Below, piece by piece: positions 33,882 through 41,796 of a stretch of 64,000 nucleotides of DNA. The number at the start of each line of letters is the position of its first letter. The stretch's first letter is position 1. The DNA comes from an uncultured Eubacteriales bacterium (GTDB lineage Bacteria; Bacillota; Clostridia; Oscillospirales; Acutalibacteraceae). The notes under the pieces were generated by a model, which was not told where the DNA came from, ran no database searches, and saw only the letters and a list, made by a program, of their open reading frames with translations. The DNA lies in NCBI GenBank assembly GCA_934729465.1, contig CAKVEP010000007.1, positions 1 through 64,000 on the forward strand. Reading direction: 5' to 3'. A program made the translations under genes and the position numbers.

Positions 33882-34787
33882 ATGTTCATTTTGAAAAAAA
33901 CAATTTTTAAAGGTTCAGGGGTAGCTATTATAACGCCTATGAATGAGGATGGCTCTATAAATTTTGAAGAGATGGGAAAATTAATTGATTTTCATTTGAG
34001 CAATAACACAGACGCTATAATCGTATGCGGAACAACAGGAGAGTCTGCAACACTCACAAGCGAGGAACACAGTAATCTTATTAAATTTACGGTGGAGAGA
34101 GTAAACAAGAGAATTCCGGTAATAGCAGGAACGGGAAGCAACAACACAAACCATGCCATAGAATTGTCAAAGCAAGCCGAAAAATTGGGTGCAGACGCTC
34201 TTCTCGTGGTGACACCTTATTATAATAAAACCTCTCAAACGGGTCTTGTTAAGCACTATTTTGCTATCGCAGATGAGGTTAACATACCAATTATATTATA
34301 TAATGTTCCGTCAAGGACGGGGTGTAATATAAAGGCAGAAACTTACGTTGAGCTCGCAAAACACAAAAATATAGTTGCGGTTAAAGAGGCAAGTGGCAAC
34401 ATATCAGCAGTAGCAGAAATAGCGGCGAAGTGCGGGGATAGTTTAGACATATATTCCGGAAACGATGACCAGATTGTTCCAATATTATCCTTAGGCGGCG
34501 TTGGAGTTATATCTGTTTTGGCAAATGTGTTCCCGAAGGAGACTCATGAAATAGTAGACGAATTTTTAAACAGAGATAAAAACAAAAGCAAGGAATTACA
34601 GTTATATTACCTCGAGCTTATAAATGCACTATTTTCGGATGTAAACCCGATACCTGTTAAAGCAGCAATGAATATTAAAGGGTTTGAATGTGGGAGATGT
34701 AGATTACCTCTTGATGATATGAGTAAAGACGGTTTTGAAAATCTTAAGAAGGTTATGGAAAAATACGGAATTAAAAATACAAAATAA
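33882..34787 (+). CDS. dapA: 4-hydroxy-tetrahydrodipicolinate synthase
   Basis: 301 residues from ATG 33882; TTG 33891 is an alternative with slightly better spacing. Motifs: GSGVAIITPMNEDGSIN, CGTTGESATL, YYNKTSQTGLVKHY, LYNVPSRTG and the Schiff-base lysine in VAVKEASGN. It condenses pyruvate with aspartate semialdehyde, the first committed step to diaminopimelate and lysine. Confidence 0.95.
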   Translation: MFILKKTIFKGSGVAIITPMNEDGSINFEEMGKLIDFHLSNNTDAIIVCGTTGESATLTSEEHSNLIKFTVERVNKRIPVIAGTGSNNTNHAIELSKQAEKLGADALLVVTPYYNKTSQTGLVKHYFAIADEVNIPIILYNVPSRTGCNIKAETYVELAKHKNIVAVKEASGNISAVAEIAAKCGDSLDIYSGNDDQIVPILSLGGVGVISVLANVFPKETHEIVDEFLNRDKNKSKELQLYYLELINALFSDVNPIPVKAAMNIKGFECGRCRLPLDDMSKDGFENLKKVMEKYGIKNTK

Positions 34788-34838
34788 AAGGTGGGAAATA
34801 GCGACATAAAGATAAATAAAAAATGTCGCAAGGAAGTA

Positions 34839-35591
34839 ATGACGAAAGTATTAATATGTGGAAGCAACGGAAAAATGGGTAGAGTAGTTGCAGAAGTGGT
34901 TGGTCGTACGGATGGCTGTGAAGTAGTAGCAGGAGTAGATGTGAGTGAAAACACAGATTCAAAGTTTCCTGTTTATAGGTCGATGGAGAAAATAGACGTG
35001 GATGTGGACGTTATTATAGATTTTTCCCACCCGTCAGCATTGACGCCTATATTGGATTATGCAAGAAAACATTTAATTCCAGTTGTGTTGTGCACCACGG
35101 GCTACGACAAAAATCAAGTGGAAGAAATTAAACAAGCTTCTGAAGTAATACCCATTTTTTCATCTAGGAATATGTCTTTGGGGATAAATCTATTGATAGA
35201 GCTTTCTAAAAAAGCGTGTGAAGTACTGGGGAGCGATTTTGATATAGAGATAGTAGAAAAGCACCACAATCAAAAAATAGATGCACCAAGCGGGACGGCT
35301 TTAATGATAGCGGATGCCTTAGCGGAAACAAGAGATGTTGCAACGCAGTATGTGTATGACAGGCATTCTTACAGAAAACCAAGGGAGAAGTCGGAAATAG
35401 GAATACACACCATACGTGGAGGAAATATAGTTGGCGACCACGAGGTTATATTTGCCGGAACGGGAGAAGTAATAACAGTGTCGCACCATGCGCAGTCTAA
35501 AGACGTTTTTGCAGTTGGAGCGGTTAAGGCAGCTGAGTTTTTAATAAATAAAAAGCCAAAAATATATGACATGAGTGATTTAATTAAATAA
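34839..35591 (+). CDS. dapB: 4-hydroxy-tetrahydrodipicolinate reductase
   Basis: 250 residues from ATG 34839 with AAGGAAG upstream; an in-frame earlier start at 34791 is unlikely. GSNGKMGR is the nucleotide-binding loop, VEKHHNQKIDAPSGTA holds the catalytic HH...K, and IRGGNIVGDHEV the conserved C-terminal motif. It follows DapA in the pathway and in the operon. Confidence 0.95.
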   Translation: MTKVLICGSNGKMGRVVAEVVGRTDGCEVVAGVDVSENTDSKFPVYRSMEKIDVDVDVIIDFSHPSALTPILDYARKHLIPVVLCTTGYDKNQVEEIKQASEVIPIFSSRNMSLGINLLIELSKKACEVLGSDFDIEIVEKHHNQKIDAPSGTALMIADALAETRDVATQYVYDRHSYRKPREKSEIGIHTIRGGNIVGDHEVIFAGTGEVITVSHHAQSKDVFAVGAVKAAEFLINKKPKIYDMSDLIK

Positions 35592-35596
35592 GATTG

Positions 35597-35631
35597 TGCC
35601 TGTATGGATAATCCATATGGGCATTTTATTT
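35597..35631 (+). terminator. Terminator of the asd-dapA-dapB operon
   Basis: A twelve-pair stem (35597-35608 with 35612-35623) and a three-base loop, followed by TTTTATTTT. Confidence 0.85.
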
Positions 35632-35757
35632 TGAAATAAAAATAAATTTGAAATTCTATGATTAAAATTCATAAAATTAGCTCAAAATAATTTTGTTAAG
35701 AAAAATCAAAAGTTGGTATTTAAATTGCGTAAGCAAAATATACTGGAGAGTGAAATT

Positions 35758-36132
35758 ATGAATATCAAAAGAGGAGATATATATTATGCAGACTTAAGCC
35801 CTGTTGTAGGCTCTGAGCAGGGAGGAATAAGACCTGTACTTATAGTTCAAAATGACGTTGGAAATAAATTTAGTCCAACAGTGATAGCGGCGGCAATAAC
35901 AAGCCAGCACTCAAAGGCGAGTCTTCCAACTCACATACAAATCAATGCTAAAGAGAGCGGTCTATCAAAAGATTCTGTGGTGTTGCTTGAGCAGATAAGA
36001 ACGATAGATAAAAGAAGACTAAAAGAAAAAACCGGTGAAGTAAACAATGTGGAAATGAAGCAGGTAAATTATGCGTTGTCGGTGAGTTTCGGATTGGGAC
36101 AACGAGAAGATTTGGCTGTTAGAGCTACATAA
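35758..36132 (+). CDS. MazF/EndoA-type endoribonuclease toxin
   Basis: 124 residues from ATG 35758 (GGAGAGTG upstream). [29 protein letters not shown], the TSQ motif in [10 protein letters not shown] and [13 protein letters not shown] match the MazF/PemK family of Firmicutes, usually cutting UACAU in mRNA. No EndoAI/MazE-like antitoxin is visible in the 120 bases upstream, so its antitoxin is elsewhere or absent. It sits between dapB and the injection-system locus. Confidence 0.9.
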   Translation: MNIKRGDIYYADLSPVVGSEQGGIRPVLIVQNDVGNKFSPTVIAAAITSQHSKASLPTHIQINAKESGLSKDSVVLLEQIRTIDKRRLKEKTGEVNNVEMKQVNYALSVSFGLGQREDLAVRAT

Positions 36133-36160
36133 AAAATTTAATAGCCGCTAGAAATGCTTG

Positions 36161-36191
36161 ATAAGACACTTTTTAAAAAGTGTCTTATTTT
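36161..36191 (+). terminator. Terminator after the MazF-type gene
   Basis: A perfect fourteen-base inverted repeat (ATAAGACACTTTTT and its complement, 36161-36188) followed by T residues. Confidence 0.8.
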
Positions 36192-36309
36192 AAATGCGAG
36201 AAATAAAATAAAATTAACAAGTTTATGTAAATACACTCAAAAATTACAAAAAACAACCAATAATGCCAATAAAAAACGAAAAATCTATTATTTTTTAATA
36301 CAGAATTAA

Positions 36310-36338
36310 TGGTCAAAGTCGAAAAATAGTGATATAAT
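36310..36338 (+). promoter_or_regulatory. Likely promoter of the injection-system locus
   Basis: TGGTCA at 36310-36315, 17 bases, TATAAT at 36333-36338, with about 170 bases of AT-rich leader before the first gene. The -35 is imperfect, so an activator may be needed. The rest of 36192-36500 holds no gene. Confidence 0.5.
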
Positions 36339-36525
36339 TCTTTCATAAGGTAAAGTTCACAAAATTAATCAATATAATTGAATGTTATAAGTGAATAATC
36401 CTTTTGGTTTAATTCCTACAAATTAAAACTTCTATAAGGGAATTAAAATTTATTAAATAAGTAAATGAGGTGGTCGAACATATAAATAAAGTAAATTTTT
36501 ATTAATGAGGATGGGGGCGAAAAAA

Positions 36526-37491
36526 TTGTTTAAAGATAAAAAAGCTAAATCTCAAAACAAAACTAAGCGTCCGTTTATAAAGAATGTAAAAAGGAACCTC
36601 GGCTCAGACATTTACATAGAAAATCCTCAAGATGAAGAAACTCGAAGATGGGCAGTTGACACCGACGATTATCACGATAAAGAAACAATGGCTCTTGAAA
36701 ATAAAAAACGCTTTTTTCAAAAGGACGTGAAAATGGAAGAGGTTCTACCCAACAATGAGAAAAAAGATGAGATTATACCAAAGAAATTTGGCTACTTTGA
36801 AACCAAAGAAGGTACGGTTTTAGTTGGATACGATAAATACAACAAAAGAAAAGCGCCCATGGGCTTTACGTTGCTTAGCGATGATAGTACAGAAGAAAAT
36901 AAAATTCCTGAAAACGAGCCGTATGATATGAACACATACTTCGGCAAAAATTATCAAGGCAATGAGAAGTATTTTGAAACGAATTCATCAAGTTTCGTTT
37001 ATGACCCTAAAAATGAAATCATACAAAAACTTATGGATGACGATAACAACAGTGAAAATGATGATGAAGAATTATTGTATCAAACATCTAAAGAGGAGCT
37101 AAACGAGGATGAATTGAAAGATGAAAAAGACGATTTACCAAAAAATCAAAGAAAAGTTATAGATAAAAAGATTAATCTAACAAAGCAGATAATAAAAGAA
37201 AAAGAAGATAAAAATAAAAGTTTTTTACACGAGATTGAGGAATTTATAAAGCATTTCGAAAACGATAAATTAAACACAATTATAGATTCCGAAGACGCAG
37301 TCACAAGAAGAAAAAGGATTACGGAAATGTCAGTATGGATAATAGAGTATGAGAGAATTAAGAACATACTGAAGAAAATGGACGTAAAGAATTTAAACGA
37401 GCAAGAAATATATAGTTTAATAAAAGATAAAGTTAACAGAATTTCAAAAGCAGATATAAAAAGAATTATTGATGAGCTTAAAAATCAGTAA
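36526..37491 (+). CDS. First gene of the injection-system locus, unknown function
   Basis: About 321 residues from TTG 36526, which has a GGGGG run ten bases upstream; an ATG at 36505 is an alternative. It has a basic N-terminus (KKAKSQNKTKRPFIKNVKR), a middle with KKFGYFETKEGTVLVGYDKYNKRKAPMGF-like beta sequence, an acidic disordered stretch (about 175-210), and a helical C-terminus (FIKHFENDKLNTIID, RITEMSVWIIEYERIKNILKKM). No signal peptide or membrane span. Its lead position suggests a regulator, chaperone or cap protein, but I do not recognise it. Confidence 0.6.
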   Translation: MFKDKKAKSQNKTKRPFIKNVKRNLGSDIYIENPQDEETRRWAVDTDDYHDKETMALENKKRFFQKDVKMEEVLPNNEKKDEIIPKKFGYFETKEGTVLVGYDKYNKRKAPMGFTLLSDDSTEENKIPENEPYDMNTYFGKNYQGNEKYFETNSSSFVYDPKNEIIQKLMDDDNNSENDDEELLYQTSKEELNEDELKDEKDDLPKNQRKVIDKKINLTKQIIKEKEDKNKSFLHEIEEFIKHFENDKLNTIIDSEDAVTRRKRITEMSVWIIEYERIKNILKKMDVKNLNEQEIYSLIKDKVNRISKADIKRIIDELKNQ

Positions 37492-37590
37492 AAAAACACA
37501 TCTAAATACGGTTAGCAATAAATTGGGGCTCATTTCCCTTTTTTATATGTTACATAAATTTTATACATCTAAGCTAATTTTTTAAGCGAA

Positions 37591-37626
37591 AGGAGAGAAA
37601 GGTTCTTACTTAAAAAGTAGAGAACC
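37591..37626 (+). promoter_or_regulatory. Shine-Dalgarno followed by hairpin before the sheath start
   Basis: The strong AGGAGAG at 37591-37597 lies about 40 bases from the sheath ATG, too far for normal use. Between them GGTTCTTACT (37601-37610) pairs with AGTA-G-AGAACC (37616-37626). If folded, the hairpin brings the site to about 14 bases from the ATG. Directly before the ATG only GAAAG is present. Confidence 0.55.
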
Positions 37627-37635
37627 GAAAGAATT

Positions 37636-39357
37636 ATGGCAGAATATTTATCACCAGGAGTGTACCTAGAAGAATTTGACAGTGGACCAGTTCCTATGGC
37701 AGGAGTTGGAACAAGTACAGTAGGATTTGTTGGAGTTGCAGAAAAAGGTCCGGTTATAGGAAGTCCTGTATTAGTAACAAGTCCATCTGATTTCACAAAG
37801 AAGTTTGGAGGATATTTGTCGGCAAGTGAATTCGGAGAATACAGATACTTAGCTTATGCGGTAAACCATTTCTTCATAAACGGAGGCTCAAGAGCTTTTG
37901 TTATGAGAGTTGCGCCATCAGACGCAGTAACAGCAGCAAGTAAATGTGTTGAAGGAAAAGAAGGCATTATCGACATTAAAGCTAAGAACCCGGGTGCATG
38001 GGGAAACTCAGTAGTTGTAACATTCGCACCTGCAAGTGAGAGTAAATCTCAGGTTCTTGAAGACCTTGGAGAAGGCAAATATCGTTTGAAAAATGCTGTG
38101 GGATTTAACCCTGGCGATGTTGTATCAACAGACGGTTTAGACAAGCCTGAATACAATGTTGTAAAAGCAGCTAAGGGCAACAAGGTTACATTCGAAAAGC
38201 CATTTAAGGCGAAGATTGTGGACACAAACGTAGTGCCAAAAATTAAAATAAAAACCTGTGAACTTAAAGTCAAGGTAGAAAATGACGATGTTTCTGAAGT
38301 ATATGAATTAGCAACATTAAATGTAAATGTTCCAGAATTTATAGAAAAAGTAATGGCAAAATCAGAGATAGTAGATTTAACTGCTAAGCCGTTAACAGAA
38401 GCAAAGAATCCGATGGATTTAGTAAGAGAAGTTTTTGGCGGAAAAGACGAAGAAATAGTTGTTCCATTGGTAGGAGGAACTAACGGAGCTGCAGCAAGCT
38501 TAACAGACGCTGACTTCATCGGTAAGGATGGCGGACCTGGCGAACGTACAGGTATTCAAGCTTTCTTAGACAATTCTGTTGTAAGTTTGATGGCAGTACC
38601 GGGAATAGTTAGCCCGAATGTTGAGTTAGCACTTGTAAATCATTGTGAGAAGCTAGGCAGTAGGTTTGCAGTGTTAGACATGCCTCAGAACTTAAAAACA
38701 CCGACCGACTTATTACAACACAGAGATATAGTAGACAGTGATTACTGTGCAATGTATCATCCGTGGTTAAAGGTATTTGACCCGCTAGACAAGAGAGACA
38801 TATATATTCCGCCTTCAGGTTCAATACTTGGAATATATGCAAGAAGCGACAATGCAAGAGGAGTTCACAAAGCACCAGCAAATGAAGTTGTTGCAAATTG
38901 TACGGGACTTTCTGTAAACTACAACGTTGGTGAGCAAGATATGCTTAATCCAAAAGGAGTAAACTTAATAAGAAGGTTCCCTGGAGCAGGAATAAGAGTA
39001 TGGGGTGCCAGAACGGCAACATCAAGACCTCTATGGAAATACATAAACGTAAGACGTTTGTTTATCTACTTAGAAGAGTCAATAAAGGCAAACACAAATT
39101 GGGTAGTGTTTGAGCCAAACGACCCGGCTCTTTGGGCTAGAGTACAAAGAACGATTGAAATATTCCTTGAAGGAGTATGGAAATCAGGAGCTCTTGCCGG
39201 AGGCGGACCTGGCGATTCATTCTTTGTTGACATTGGAACTAATACTATGTCGCAGGATGATATAAACAATGGTAGATTAGTATGTGTAATAGGTGTGGCG
39301 CCTGTTAAACCGGCAGAGTTTGTAATATTCCGTGTTACTCAGAAAACCGGTGAATAA
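37636..39357 (+). CDS. Contractile tail sheath protein
   Basis: 573 residues. The N-terminus AEYLSPGVYLEEFDSGPVPM followed by GVGTSTVGFVGVAEKGP and the FFINGGSRAFVMRV segment identify the sheath of phage tails and extracellular injection systems. The C-terminal domain has INVRRLFIYLEESIKANTNWVVFEPND and GVAPVKPAEFVIFRVTQKTG. Helical stacks of it contract to drive the inner tube. A single sheath gene is present, whereas Afp/PVC loci have several paralogues. Confidence 0.95.
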   Translation: MAEYLSPGVYLEEFDSGPVPMAGVGTSTVGFVGVAEKGPVIGSPVLVTSPSDFTKKFGGYLSASEFGEYRYLAYAVNHFFINGGSRAFVMRVAPSDAVTAASKCVEGKEGIIDIKAKNPGAWGNSVVVTFAPASESKSQVLEDLGEGKYRLKNAVGFNPGDVVSTDGLDKPEYNVVKAAKGNKVTFEKPFKAKIVDTNVVPKIKIKTCELKVKVENDDVSEVYELATLNVNVPEFIEKVMAKSEIVDLTAKPLTEAKNPMDLVREVFGGKDEEIVVPLVGGTNGAAASLTDADFIGKDGGPGERTGIQAFLDNSVVSLMAVPGIVSPNVELALVNHCEKLGSRFAVLDMPQNLKTPTDLLQHRDIVDSDYCAMYHPWLKVFDPLDKRDIYIPPSGSILGIYARSDNARGVHKAPANEVVANCTGLSVNYNVGEQDMLNPKGVNLIRRFPGAGIRVWGARTATSRPLWKYINVRRLFIYLEESIKANTNWVVFEPNDPALWARVQRTIEIFLEGVWKSGALAGGGPGDSFFVDIGTNTMSQDDINNGRLVCVIGVAPVKPAEFVIFRVTQKTGE

Positions 39358-39388
39358 TCAATAAGGTATATGAAAGGAGAGATTTATT

Positions 39389-39910
39389 ATGGCGTATAGC
39401 CCATTGCCAAATGCAACTGGCGTATTTGACTCAGAGGCTTTAACAGATTTTAAAATGCCTCTTCGTGGACACAGATTTTTAGCATTATTTGATGGAACAG
39501 ATGTTATAACTTCATCATGGAAAACGATTACCGGAGGTCTTGAACAAATATCTCAAGACCCATTAGAGTATCGTGAAGGTGGGTTTACCTATCCGTGGAG
39601 CATGTTCTTCCCGAATGGTAAAACAAATCAGGGAAATACTGAGTTGGAATTTGAAAAAGGTATGTTCCTAGGCAACACCACTATACCTGACTTCGTTAAA
39701 AGCTATTTTGACGGAACAAACACAAGTTACATTCAAACTGTTACCATAGACATATATGATGCTTATGGAAAAGAAGTAGTGGCAGAATATGTTTGTCATA
39801 AATGTTTCCCGACTGGCTATGACAACGGCGGAAGCATTGATGCAACAAGTGCAGACCAATGGATGGAAAAATTAAAAATGAAATGCGAATGGATAGAGCG
39901 TAAAAAGTAA
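39389..39910 (+). CDS. Inner tube protein (gp19/Hcp-like)
   Basis: 173 residues with AAAGGAGAG upstream. FKMPLRGHRFLALFDGTDVI, the WSMFFPNGKTNQG stretch and YVCHKCFPTGYDNGGSIDA fit the tail tube family of contractile injection systems. Hexameric rings stack inside the sheath. It is 31 bases after the sheath gene and is followed by a large hairpin without T run. Confidence 0.93.
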   Translation: MAYSPLPNATGVFDSEALTDFKMPLRGHRFLALFDGTDVITSSWKTITGGLEQISQDPLEYREGGFTYPWSMFFPNGKTNQGNTELEFEKGMFLGNTTIPDFVKSYFDGTNTSYIQTVTIDIYDAYGKEVVAEYVCHKCFPTGYDNGGSIDATSADQWMEKLKMKCEWIERKK

Positions 39911-39923
39911 AATAGTTTATATT

Positions 39924-39957
39924 GTTATATCATCCCTGTTTTGTGGGATGATATAAC
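39924..39957 (+). promoter_or_regulatory. Long hairpin after sheath and tube genes
   Basis: GTTATATCATCCC (39924-39936) and its exact complement (39945-39957) enclose an eight-base loop. No T run follows, so it is not a standard terminator. It may be an RNA processing or stabilising element that raises sheath and tube yield over the baseplate genes. Confidence 0.6.
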
Positions 39958-40001
39958 ATGTAATATAAAAATAAAATGTAGGAAAGTAGTGTGATGTTGG
40001 A

Positions 40002-40373
40002 ATGTCAGCTTTTGAAACAGAAATAGAATTTGTATTACCTAAGGGATATGTTGATGAGAAAGGTGAAGTTCATAAAAAGGGGAAAATGCGTTTAGCTAAT
40101 GCAGCCGACGAAATTATACCTTTGAATGACAGAAGAGTAAAAATGAATCCTGGATACCTTAGCATTCTCTTGTTAGAGAGAGTAATAACACAACTTGGTA
40201 CGTTAGAGAAAGTGGATGCTCAAGTAATCGAGAGTTTATTTACGGCAGACATGGCATATTTACAAGACTTATATCAAAAATTCAATGCCGTTGAACCTCA
40301 GCTTATGGATGTGACATGCCCTAAGTGTAATCACAAATTTAGGATGGACGTCCCTTTTTTCGGGGAAGCCTAA
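40002..40373 (+). CDS. Zinc-ribbon tail assembly protein of the injection system
   Basis: 123 residues. The N-terminal beta segment (TEIEFVLPKGYVDEKGEVHKKG) leads to MRLANAADEIIPLNDRRVKMNPGYLSILLLERVITQLG, then a zinc ribbon CPKCNHKFRMDVPF; only one Cys pair is present. Proteins of this shape follow the tube gene in many contractile injection loci and act like tail-assembly chaperones. A slippery T_TTT_TTC in the last codons would extend it into the next reading frame. Confidence 0.8.
   Translation: MSAFETEIEFVLPKGYVDEKGEVHKKGKMRLANAADEIIPLNDRRVKMNPGYLSILLLERVITQLGTLEKVDAQVIESLFTADMAYLQDLYQKFNAVEPQLMDVTCPKCNHKFRMDVPFFGEA
40355..40361 (+). promoter_or_regulatory. Candidate -1 frameshift site, T_TTT_TTC
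   Basis: In the zero frame the codons are CCT TTT TTC GGG. Both C_CCT_TTT and T_TTT_TTC fit the X_XXY_YYZ rule. A -1 slip reads CGG GGA AGC CTA into the DUF6760-like frame, which itself has no usable start codon. Confidence 0.75.
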
Positions 40374-40570
40374 AAAGTTATCCACAAAAAGCTCTTTATG
40401 AAGAGATAGCTTTTTTGGCTTATTATTTACATTGGTCTCATGATGAGATTAGAAACCTTAGTCATAAGGAAAGAGCAAAATACTGTAAGGAAGTTTCGAA
40501 AATAAACAAGAAAATGAATGCAAACGGGGAAGAAAATAAAAATATTTTTGACCTCGACAACTTTGATTAA
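40361..40570 (+). CDS. DUF6760-like frame, expected as frameshift fusion
   Basis: 69 codons open from the slippery site to TAA at 40568. The sequence YPQKALYEEIAFLAYYLHW then SHDEIRNLSHKERAKYCKEV is characteristic of the DUF6760 family found in contractile injection loci. No ATG, GTG or TTG with a ribosome site precedes the conserved part. It therefore should be made as the C-terminal tail (about 189 residues in total) of the zinc-ribbon protein, like gpG-gpGT in siphophages. Confidence 0.75.
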   Translation, partial: RGSLKSYPQKALYEEIAFLAYYLHWSHDEIRNLSHKERAKYCKEVSKINKKMNANGEENKNIFDLDNFD

Positions 40571-40593
40571 ACAAAAAGGAAGGAGGATTATAT

Positions 40594-41712
40594 ATGGCTG
40601 AAGAGAATAATAAACAAGGTCAGCAATTGGGCATAACTAACTGGGCAGCGAATGCACTTGCGGGGATAACAGGAAAGTCGATTTTGAAAGATAAGTATGG
40701 TAGACCCAGAATGCCGGTTCCACAAATATCGTCTGAGGAATCGCTTCGCTCTGGTGGCGCTGCTAGGTTTAGATTTATATTAACGCTAAACAATTTTACC
40801 TATGGATTTAAAAATATAACGGGTATGAAAGTGTCTAGGAACCTCAATCCAATTTTACAAGGTGGGGTAAATGACCAATCAATTTTTGTTGGTATGCCGG
40901 ATGCTGCTGATACAGAATTAACGCTTACAAGAGGCTTTCTAATAAGGGAGTGGCCCATTGCTACGACCGCTGCATTGATGGCAGCCTCGCAAATACCGAA
41001 TAATTTATTGAGAAGAACAGCGCTTATGGCGGTTGGATTGACAGACGCTCAATATACTTTAGAGCATGGACCTGCATTTGGAGATATAAAAGTATATAAT
41101 CCTCGTACTTTTGAATTGTCAGACTGGTGGACATTCATATCTTATGGAATAATAGATAGAAGTCCTGATGGTTTGGACGCATCTAGCGGAGAACCTGCTA
41201 TGGAGAGTATTACCCTTAAGGTGACTGATTTAAAACAAAGGTCTGTAAAGAGAATGCCGACAAATTATAATAGCGTAGTGAAAATGTTTCAGCTAGATGA
41301 TTATGAAAACGAGTTCAAGCCTTTAGGAGGGGAGACTCAAAATAAAGGCAGCCACTACACCGGCGAAGAGGAAGGAACCGGAGGAGCTTTAGGCTTGAAA
41401 GATAATACGGGTAGTAATTACACCGGCGAAGAGGAAGAAACCGGAGGAGCTTTAGGCTTGAAAGATAGCACAGGTAGTAATTATATAAAAAAGGATAAAG
41501 CTAATGTGGAAAGAGAAGCCAAAAAAGAAGCTTTGAAAAAGTCTATGGATAAGAAAAATCTTGGAAGTAGTTATACCAGTGAAGAGGAACGTAAAGAAAA
41601 TTTGAAATTAGAAGAAGCTAAAAAGAGAGCTGCTGAAGAAAAGAAAGCTGAGCAAGCTCAAAAACAAAAGGAACAAGATGCAATGGATAAATTTATAAGC
41701 GAGAATATTTAG
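40594..41712 (+). CDS. Second tube-type protein with repeat-rich C-terminal tail
   Basis: 372 residues with AAGGAGG upstream. Residues 55-225 resemble the tube/gp19 fold: ARFRFILTLNNFTYGFKNITGMKVS, FELSDWWTFISYGIIDRSPDGLDAS, ESITLKVTDLKQRSVKRMPTNYN. In Afp-like systems such a protein starts the tube on the hub. After residue 245 comes a disordered tail: two copies of a YTGEEE...GGALGLKD unit and a charged helix (KRAAEEKKAEQAQKQKEQ). The tail is unusual for a tube initiator. Confidence 0.8.
   Translation: MAEENNKQGQQLGITNWAANALAGITGKSILKDKYGRPRMPVPQISSEESLRSGGAARFRFILTLNNFTYGFKNITGMKVSRNLNPILQGGVNDQSIFVGMPDAADTELTLTRGFLIREWPIATTAALMAASQIPNNLLRRTALMAVGLTDAQYTLEHGPAFGDIKVYNPRTFELSDWWTFISYGIIDRSPDGLDASSGEPAMESITLKVTDLKQRSVKRMPTNYNSVVKMFQLDDYENEFKPLGGETQNKGSHYTGEEEGTGGALGLKDNTGSNYTGEEEETGGALGLKDSTGSNYIKKDKANVEREAKKEALKKSMDKKNLGSSYTSEEERKENLKLEEAKKRAAEEKKAEQAQKQKEQDAMDKFISENI
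41344..41484 (+). repeat. In-frame 66-bp repeat in the tube-type gene
   Basis: Two nearly identical 66-bp units encode GSxYTGEEExTGGALGLKDxTG, and a third partial GSNYI begins a further copy. The high DNA identity points to recent expansion, so copy number may vary between strains. Confidence 0.8.
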
Positions 41713-41749
41713 ACATTAATTATAATTTAACTTAATATTTATGTTTAAA

Positions 41750-41758
41750 TGTTATAAT
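41750..41758 (+). promoter_or_regulatory. Possible internal promoter (extended -10)
   Basis: TGTTATAAT is an extended -10 in the 84-base gap before the 989-residue gene. The -35 region is poor. It could give the ruler and baseplate genes separate expression. Confidence 0.4.
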
Positions 41759-41796
41759 AGAGAAAGGGAAATATAGTTGGGAGTGAGTGTGATAAT

